A DNA stretch of 64,000 nucleotides. Source: Geothrix oryzisoli (lineage in GTDB: Bacteria > Acidobacteriota > Holophagae > Holophagales > Holophagaceae). The notes beneath the pieces are model-generated. The model was not told the origin of the DNA. It saw nothing but the letters and a program-made list of their open reading frames with translations, and did not search any database. The DNA lies in assembly GCF_022808865.1 (NCBI RefSeq), contig NZ_JAKZLB010000001.1, forward strand, positions 62,001 to 126,000, in the 5' to 3' direction. Numbering within the stretch: position 1 is the first letter of the stretch; the number at the start of each line of letters is the position of its first letter. The position numbers and the translations under genes are program-made. Shown here piece after piece: positions 59,330 through 64,000 of the stretch.

Positions 59330-59385
59330 AGCTATCAGCTATCGGTTGTCGGCTTTCAGTGGCCGATAGCTGACGGCAGACAGCA
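59330..59385. repeat. Heptanucleotide tandem repeat with inverted copies
   Basis: Four head-to-tail 7-mers occupy 59330-59357: AGCTATC, AGCTATC, GGTTGTC, GGCTTTC (consensus RGCTDTC). After a short gap come inverted versions GATAGCT, GACGGCA and GACAGCA (59365-59385). The two arms form an 11-bp hairpin (59335-59345 with 59363-59373). It sits between the mutY 5' end and the tRNA terminator. A related array lies between tpiA and pgk. Confidence 0.75.
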
Positions 59386-59413
59386 AAAGAGCGCCGGAAC
59401 CGGCGCTCTTTCT
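59386..59413 (-). terminator. Terminator of the secG/tRNA-Leu transcript
   Basis: AAAGAGCGCCGG (59386-59397) pairs with CCGGCGCTCTTT (59400-59411), a perfect 12-bp stem just downstream of tRNA-Leu on the minus strand. The minus-strand transcript ends in a CUCUUUU-like run. It looks able to act in both directions. Confidence 0.8.
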
Positions 59414-59415
59414 GT

Positions 59416-59501
59416 TGGTGCCCGCGAGCAGACTCGAACTGCTACGGCTTGTGGCCACCACCCCCTCAAGATGGCGTGTCTACCAATTTCACCACGCGGG
59501 C
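59416..59501 (-). tRNA. tRNA-Leu (anticodon GAG), CCA encoded
   Basis: Read on the minus strand from 59501: acceptor GCCCGCG pairs with CGCGGGC, D-arm GTGAAATTGGTAGACAC, and anticodon stem CCATC/GGTGG around loop TTGAGGG, giving anticodon GAG (Leu, CUC/CUU). A long class-II variable arm follows, then T-arm AGCAG-TTCGAGT-CTGCT and an encoded ACCA end. The class-II variable arm and TTCGAGT support Leu. It follows secG by 66 bp on the same strand. Confidence 0.96.
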
Positions 59502-59567
59502 ACGTGGAACAATCATCTTCACTCAAAGCGCGGACGCGGTCAATGCCTCGTTTCGCGCGAGGCGGAC

Positions 59568-59912
59568 CTACTTCTTCCCGGGAGTCGGCGCGTGCGCAGG
59601 AGCCGGTGCGGGAACGGGCGCGATCGGCGCCGGGGCGGTGGCCGCGGGCTTGTCGGAGATCTTCTCGAGGACCGAGCGGTTCCCGCGGATGATCAGGATT
59701 TCGATGAGCAGCGTGGTGCCCAGGAACCCGGCGGCGAGCCAGTAGGTGGCTTTGGAGAGGAAGGGCGTGGCGCCCTGGGCGCCGAAGGCGGAGTTCGCCC
59801 CGCCGCCGCCGAAGGAGGCGCCGAGGCCGCCCTTGGTGCCGGGCTGCAGCAGGATCGTCCCGATGAGCAGGACACCGAAGAGGATCAGAAGTGCGAGGGC
59901 GAGGCCATTCAT
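59568..59912 (-). CDS. secG: Preprotein translocase subunit SecG
   Basis: A 114-residue inner-membrane protein with two helices (LALALLILFGVLLIGTILLQ and ATYWLAAGFLGTTLLIEILII). Between them is the glycine-rich cytoplasmic loop GGLGASFGGGGANSAFGAQGA, the hallmark of SecG. A Pro/Ala-rich tail ends in Lys residues. SecG stimulates SecYEG translocation. It lies between aroF and tRNA-Leu on the minus strand; secG next to tpiA and tRNA-Leu is common in bacteria. SD GGAG precedes the ATG. Confidence 0.94.
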   Translation of the reverse strand: MNGLALALLILFGVLLIGTILLQPGTKGGLGASFGGGGANSAFGAQGATPFLSKATYWLAAGFLGTTLLIEILIIRGNRSVLEKISDKPAATAPAPIAPVPAPAPAHAPTPGKK

Positions 59913-59950
59913 GGAAACTCCGAACCACCTAGTCTGGCACGGGGATGGCG

Positions 59951-60982
59951 TTACATCCAGAGCCCAGTGAGGCTGGGCGCCTGCAGGGCCCGGTGCACGG
60001 CCTGGGCGCGCTCCACGAGGCGGATGAAATCCGAGGGCAGCAGGGCCTGGGGGCCATCACTCAGGGCCTTTTCGGGGTTGCAGTGGGTTTCCACCAGCAG
60101 CCCGTCTGCGCCCGCGGCCACTCCGGCCAGGCCACAGGGGATCACGAGGTCCCGGCGCCCCGTGGCGTGGCTGGGATCCACCATGACGGGCAGGTGGGTG
60201 AGGGCCTTGGCCGCGGGGACCACGCTCACATCCAGCGTGTTGCGGGCGTGATCGGACCAGGTGCGGATGCCCCGCTCGCAGAGCACCAGGTTGCGGTTGC
60301 CCTCGCCCAGCACATACTCCGCGGCATAGAGCCACTCCTCCAGGGTGGCCGAGGGGCCGCGCTTGAGGAGCACGGGCTTTCCGCAGCGGCCGGCCCGGCG
60401 CAGCAGGGCGAAGTTCTGCATGTTGCGGGCGCCGATCTGCACCATGTCGGCGCTGCGCTCCACATCATCGAAGGTTTCGACCTCCGTGGCCTCCGTGACG
60501 ATGCCGAGATCGAACTCGGCCCGGACCGCTTCCAGCAGCCGCAGGCCCTCCAATCCAAGTCCCTGGAAGGCGTAGGGGCTGGTGCGGGGCTTGAAGGCGC
60601 CGGCCCGCAGCAGCTTCACGCCGGCCTCGGCCACATAGCGGGCCACGGTGAAGAGCTGCTCGCGGCTCTCCACGCCGCAGGGGCCACCCACCAGGGCCAG
60701 CTCGGGGCCGCCGATCTTCACCCCACGCACCTCCACCACCGTGCGGCCCGTGACGGCATCGGCGCTGGCCAGTTTGTAGGGACTGGTGATGGGCACCACC
60801 CGCCGGACGCCTGCCATGGGTTCGATGCGATCCGGCTTCAGGGCCCGGGAGGCGTTCGGCGCCACGATGCTGAGGGCCTCGGGGGTCTCGTTCACCTGTC
60901 CGCGGATGCCGGCGCCTTCCAGCAAAGCCAAGACTTCGCCCACCTGGTCGCGGGTGGCGGTGGGTTCCATCAAAATGAGCAC
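59951..60982 (-). CDS. aroF: 3-deoxy-7-phosphoheptulonate (DAHP) synthase, type I-beta
   Basis: The first committed step of the shikimate pathway: PEP + erythrose-4-phosphate to DAHP. The protein (343 residues) has an N-terminal ferredoxin-like regulatory domain (about 1-70, MEPTATRDQVGEVLALLEGAG) as in the Thermotoga-type enzyme. The (beta/alpha)8 barrel follows with LVGGPCGVES (metal-binding Cys), GAFKPRTSPYAFQG, LCERGIRTW and VMVDPSHATGRRD. The GTG start at 60982 has AGGAG at good spacing. The regulatory domain suggests feedback by an aromatic amino acid. It precedes secG by 38 bp on the same strand. Confidence 0.94.
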   Translation of the reverse strand: MLILMEPTATRDQVGEVLALLEGAGIRGQVNETPEALSIVAPNASRALKPDRIEPMAGVRRVVPITSPYKLASADAVTGRTVVEVRGVKIGGPELALVGGPCGVESREQLFTVARYVAEAGVKLLRAGAFKPRTSPYAFQGLGLEGLRLLEAVRAEFDLGIVTEATEVETFDDVERSADMVQIGARNMQNFALLRRAGRCGKPVLLKRGPSATLEEWLYAAEYVLGEGNRNLVLCERGIRTWSDHARNTLDVSVVPAAKALTHLPVMVDPSHATGRRDLVIPCGLAGVAAGADGLLVETHCNPEKALSDGPQALLPSDFIRLVERAQAVHRALQAPSLTGLWM

Positions 60983-61173
60983 GCGGATCTCCTAGCGGGG
61001 GGAGAGGATCGGGCGAATGAGGGAGGGCGGTTTCCTGTCCCCGAGGTCTGAGCCCGGCAGGGCGAGGAGGATGAGCATGCGGCCTCACAAGGAATCCAGA
61101 TTCTACCGCCCGGGCGGACCCGCTGCCTGGACAGGAGGACGGGCGGCCCCCAGACTTGGGCGCGGAGGTCCCC

Positions 61174-61926
61174 ATGCGGCGCGCTCCCATCCTGCTCCTC
61201 GCACCCCTGATGCTGCTCCTGGCCTGCCAACGGCCAGAGGTGGAAGCCTTCCGGCAGCGTCCCACGCCGGTGACCGTGTCGGTGAGCCTGCCCACGGGTC
61301 TGGCGGATCGCGAGGGCTTCCAGAAGGAATACGCCTCGGCCCTGCGCGCCCGGTTGGCGACCCGCGTGGTGGTGGTGCCCGAGGGGGTGAAGCCGCCGGT
61401 GGGGGCGGTGGAGCTCCAGGTGGACATCCGGGACGTCTCCCCGGCGCCCGGCGAGCCCAGCCCCGCCGCGGTGGGCGTGGCCGTGGGCGCGACCGTGGGG
61501 GCCCTCAGCGCCGCCTCCGGCAACCGGGGCTGGAGTGTCATGGACGGTCTCTTCTGGGGTTTGTGGGCGGGCTCCCACGCCGCCATGGCCCAGGAGCACA
61601 CCCGGGATCGCCTGGGCTATCGACCCCAGGTGGTCCGGGCCCAGGTCCGGCTCCTGCAGCCCGGGAATCCAGAGCCGCTGTGGGTCGAGGCCATCGAGCC
61701 CTCCGAGGTGGTGGAGGCCATGGATCCGCTGCCGCCCGGAGCCCGGGACGACGATGGCCGCATCCGCGAGGAGGAGGCCAAGGGCTTCGCCCGCGTGGTG
61801 GTGCAGAAGCTGTCCACCGACTTCCGGTGGACGCGCTTCACCGAGCAGCGCTTCTATGAAGACCCCGCGGCCAAGCGGGACGAGGCGCCCCCTGCGAGAC
61901 CGGACCCGGAGCCGAAGAAGGACTGA
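61174..61926 (+). CDS. Predicted lipoprotein of unknown function
   Basis: A 250-residue protein with a lipoprotein signal (PILLLAPLMLLLAC, lipidated Cys at about residue 18). The mature part contains a beta-strand region (VTVSVSLPTGLADREGFQKEYASALRARLATRVVVV), a Gly/Ala-rich hydrophobic stretch (AAVGVAVGATVGALSAAS, about 94-111), and a C-terminal Pro/Lys/Asp-rich tail. I do not recognise a family. The ATG at 61174 is preferred over 61156 because the signal begins there, with GGAGG upstream. It overlaps the zinc-ribbon gene by one base (TGATG). Confidence 0.68.
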   Translation: MRRAPILLLAPLMLLLACQRPEVEAFRQRPTPVTVSVSLPTGLADREGFQKEYASALRARLATRVVVVPEGVKPPVGAVELQVDIRDVSPAPGEPSPAAVGVAVGATVGALSAASGNRGWSVMDGLFWGLWAGSHAAMAQEHTRDRLGYRPQVVRAQVRLLQPGNPEPLWVEAIEPSEVVEAMDPLPPGARDDDGRIREEEAKGFARVVVQKLSTDFRWTRFTEQRFYEDPAAKRDEAPPARPDPEPKKD

Positions 61927-62666
61927 TGGAAGCCCGAGCCCTCCGCTGTCCCGGCTGCGGCGCCCCGGTACCGCCGGATGCGTCGCAATGTCCCTACTGC
62001 CAGGCCCAGCTGGCCACCGTGGCCTGCCCCGCCTGTTTCGCGCTGGTGTCGTTGTCGGCCAGCCACTGCCCGGCCTGCGGCGCGGCCATGACCCCCCGGA
62101 CGCCCCTCGTGGCCGAGGAAGCCCCTTGTCCCGCCTGCGCCAAACCCCTGGCCGCCGATCGGGTGGGGGACCTCGACGCCCGGGTCTGCCTGGCGTGCGG
62201 CGGTCTGTGGATGGATCGGGCCGTGTTCGAGCAGCTGGGCGCCAGCAGGGAACGCCAGGGCGGCGTGCTGGGCGCGCTCCCGGCGCCCGCGGCCTCGCCC
62301 GTGGCGGCCCTGGAACCAGTGCAGTACCGTCCGTGTCCCGCCTGCGGAGCGCGCATGAACCGGGTGAACTACGCCCGGCGATCCGGCGTGGTGCTGGATG
62401 TCTGCAAGGCCCACGGCCTCTGGTTCGACCGGGATGAGCTGCGCCGGCTCCTGGCCTTCATCGCCGGCGGTGGCCTGGACCGCGCCCGGGAGCGGGACCT
62501 GGAGGATCTGAAGGAAGCCAAGCGGGCCGTGGTCCAGGTCCCCGAGCACCCGGCCTCCTCCTGGGAATTCCGCGAGCAGGGGGGCCTGTCGGAGCACTGG
62601 CTCTCGGCGGCGGGGCTGGTGGGCTTGGCCCTGGAGGTGGCCGACCACCTCCTGAGTCGCGACTGA
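61926..62666 (+). CDS. Zinc-ribbon protein with zf-TFIIB-like domain
   Basis: A 246-residue soluble protein rich in CxxC pairs: CPGCGAPVPPDASQCPYC, CPACFALVSLSASHCPAC, CPACAKPL...CLACGGLWMD and CPACGARMNRVNY...CKAHGLWFDRDEL. The first are rubredoxin-like ribbons; the last two match the TFIIB-type zinc finger family, whose second half reads CxxHGxWxDxxEL. The final 80 residues are helical. Function is unknown, perhaps nucleic-acid or protein binding. Translationally coupled to the upstream lipoprotein gene (TGATG). It ends one base before the convergent tpiA stop. Confidence 0.78.
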   Translation: MEARALRCPGCGAPVPPDASQCPYCQAQLATVACPACFALVSLSASHCPACGAAMTPRTPLVAEEAPCPACAKPLAADRVGDLDARVCLACGGLWMDRAVFEQLGASRERQGGVLGALPAPAASPVAALEPVQYRPCPACGARMNRVNYARRSGVVLDVCKAHGLWFDRDELRRLLAFIAGGGLDRARERDLEDLKEAKRAVVQVPEHPASSWEFREQGGLSEHWLSAAGLVGLALEVADHLLSRD

Positions 62667-63401
62667 TCAGCTTGCCTGCTTGACCAGGGTGGCGAACTTG
62701 GTGGGATCCAGGCTGGCGCCACCCACAAGGCCGCCGGCCACCTCGGGGATGTCCAGCAGCTCGGGGAAGTTCTCGGGGGTGATGCTGCCGCCGTAGAGGA
62801 TGGGCACGGGGCCGAAGCTCAGGTTCAGGAGCGTGCCGACTCGGCCTTTGATGAAGGCGTGGGCCTCCCGGATCTGCCCAGCTTCGGCGCGCAGGCCGGT
62901 GCCGATGGCCCAGACCGGCTCGTAGGCCACCCAGAGCGGCGTGGGACCCGTGCGGGCCAGGATGGAGAGCTGGCGGTCCAGGATTTCCAGCGTACGGCCC
63001 TGCTGCCGCTCCTCGAGGGTCTCGCCCACGCAGAGCAGGGGGAGGAGGTTCCAGTCCCGGGCGGCCTTCACCTTGGCGACCAGAGCCTCGTCGGTCTCCC
63101 CGAACAGCTGGCGGCGCTCGCTGTGGCCCAGGATCACCCCCGAGCAGCCCACATCGTGCAGCTGGGCCATGGAGATCTCGCCTGTGTAGGCGCCGCTCGG
63201 CTCGGCGTGGCCGTTCTGCCCGAACACCCGCACCTGGCGGCTGCGGAGGCTGTCGGCCACCGGGCGGATGAGGTGGAAGGGAGGCGCGATGGCCGCCGTC
63301 ACTGAGGGCGACGGGGCGTAGTCCGCCAGGAAGATCTCGCAGAAATCGCGAGCCTGGCCGGACAGGAAATTCATCTTCCAGTTGGCGACGACGAAGCGCA
63401 T
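62667..63401 (-). CDS. tpiA: Triosephosphate isomerase
   Basis: Interconverts DHAP and glyceraldehyde-3-phosphate in glycolysis and gluconeogenesis. The catalytic set is visible: Lys in VVANWKMN (about residue 10), His in VILGHSERRQLFGE, and Glu in VAYEPVWAIGTG; ILYGGSITPENF and LVGGASLDPTKF form the phosphate-binding ends. Length (244 residues) is normal. The start is ATG 63401; TTG 63407 is in frame but adds only two residues. It follows pgk on the same strand with a short heptamer-repeat gap between them. Confidence 0.96.
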   Translation of the reverse strand: MRFVVANWKMNFLSGQARDFCEIFLADYAPSPSVTAAIAPPFHLIRPVADSLRSRQVRVFGQNGHAEPSGAYTGEISMAQLHDVGCSGVILGHSERRQLFGETDEALVAKVKAARDWNLLPLLCVGETLEERQQGRTLEILDRQLSILARTGPTPLWVAYEPVWAIGTGLRAEAGQIREAHAFIKGRVGTLLNLSFGPVPILYGGSITPENFPELLDIPEVAGGLVGGASLDPTKFATLVKQAS

Positions 63402-63422
63402 GGGCAATGGCTCTCGACAATC

Positions 63423-63450
63423 AGCTGTCAGCTGTCGGCTGCCGGCTGGG
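63423..63450. repeat. Heptanucleotide tandem repeat between tpiA and pgk
   Basis: Four 7-mers in tandem: AGCTGTC (63423-63429), AGCTGTC (63430-63436), GGCTGCC (63437-63443) and GGCTGGG (63444-63450). The unit fits the same degenerate consensus as the array at 59330-59357. It lies in the 68-bp space between the genes. Confidence 0.7.
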
Positions 63451-63469
63451 GTGGATGGGTGGAAGCAGT

Positions 63470-64000
63470 CTAGCGGGAAAGGGCCGCCACGCCGGGAAGT
63501 TCGAGGCCGCTGAGGAACTCCAGGCTGGCGCCGCCGCCCGTGGAGACGTGGCTCATGCGGGAGGCCACGCCGGCCTTGTTCACGGCGGCCACGCTGTCGC
63601 CGCCGCCCACCAGCACGAAGGCGCCCTTGTCGGCCGCTTCGGCCAGTTCCTCGGCCATGCTCAGGGTTCCGGCCGCATAGGAGGCCATCTCGAAGACCCC
63701 CATGGGACCGTTCCAGAGCAGGGTCATTGCGGCGCGGATCTCAGCGGCATAGGCGGCCACGGTCTCGGGGCCGATGTCCAGGGCCATGCGGTCCGCCGGG
63801 ATGTTCTCGTCCACGGTGATGGCGCAGTCCGCGTCCTCCTTGAACTGGTCGGCCGCCACGTGGTCCAGGGGCAGCAGCAGCCGCGTGCCCTTGGCCTTGG
63901 CCTGCTTCAGCAGGTCCAGGGCCAGGTCCAGCTTGTCCTCCTCGCAGAGGCTCTTGCCGATCTGGAAGCCCTGGGCCTTGAGGAAGGTGAAGCTCATGGC
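63470..64000 (-). CDS. pgk: Phosphoglycerate kinase, C-terminal 176 residues (cut by window edge)
   Basis: Phosphoglycerate kinase transfers phosphate between 1,3-bisphosphoglycerate and ADP in glycolysis. Only the C-terminal, nucleotide-binding domain is in the window: [78 protein letters not shown] and [15 protein letters not shown], all conserved. The rest lies beyond the right edge. It is followed by tpiA, the usual arrangement, after a 68-bp gap. Confidence 0.96.
   Translation of the reverse strand, partial: AMSFTFLKAQGFQIGKSLCEEDKLDLALDLLKQAKAKGTRLLLPLDHVAADQFKEDADCAITVDENIPADRMALDIGPETVAAYAAEIRAAMTLLWNGPMGVFEMASYAAGTLSMAEELAEAADKGAFVLVGGGDSVAAVNKAGVASRMSHVSTGGGASLEFLSGLELPGVAALSR

Overview
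The window is a GC-rich, densely packed bacterial chromosome segment with no mobile element, prophage or CRISPR array that I can see. It encodes a Gram-negative envelope: an Mla-type lipid transporter, TolB/Pal/CpoB, lipoproteins and outer-membrane barrels. It also carries a Tat-exported iron-sulfur protein with a tetraheme cytochrome c and an NrfD-type quinone module. This mix, with Sel1 proteins, a large hybrid histidine kinase and exported peptidases, resembles an anaerobic or metal-respiring Acidobacteriota of the Holophagae/Geothrix type. That assignment is inference from gene content; I ran no search.

Layout. 1-3.5 kb: start of murC (leftward, cut by the window edge), a secreted protein, a lipid kinase and an RluA pseudouridine synthase. 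3.6-8.1 kb: a large exported C45-like hydrolase and an amino-acid:Na+ symporter. 8.1-10.2 kb: an Rrf2 regulator divergent from cysK plus a DUF4395 protein. 10.2-14.9 kb: CAP protein, barrel protein, MlaE-MlaF-MlaD lipid transporter and OsmC. 15.2-19.7 kb: a 1478-residue hybrid histidine kinase behind a CRP/FNR-like palindrome. 19.7-31.7 kb: YciI and carbamate kinase, Sel1 protein, GNAT, glyQ-glyS, an exported metallopeptidase, guaA and an HD-GYP response regulator.

31.7-36.3 kb: a three-gene quinone/periplasm electron-transfer module (tetraheme cytochrome, Tat 4x[4Fe-4S] protein, NrfD) behind a DUF2339 membrane protein. 36.6-43.9 kb: a SixA-like phosphatase, then a tightly overlapping leftward operon: aminotransferase, DUF4178 protein, a 59-residue membrane miniprotein, DUF350, membrane-anchored aminopropyltransferase and a Tat-exported flavin amine-oxidase-like protein. 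I consider this operon the best candidate for a poorly described system. 43.9-50.7 kb: elbB, a helical-repeat protein, a DUF2520 protein, EamA, miaE, TetR, M61 peptidase and a glycosyltransferase. 50.9-59.3 kb: a long secreted serine protease, rnhB-mutT, tolB, pal-cpoB, a GHMP kinase and mutY. 59.4-64 kb: tRNA-Leu(GAG), secG, aroF, a lipoprotein/zinc-ribbon pair, tpiA and the 3' half of pgk.

Many neighbours overlap by 1-4 bases (ATGA, TGATG, GTGA), so most units look like translationally coupled operons. Readable promoters are few; those proposed share a TAGAAT-like -10. Two intergenic sites carry a degenerate 7-base tandem repeat.
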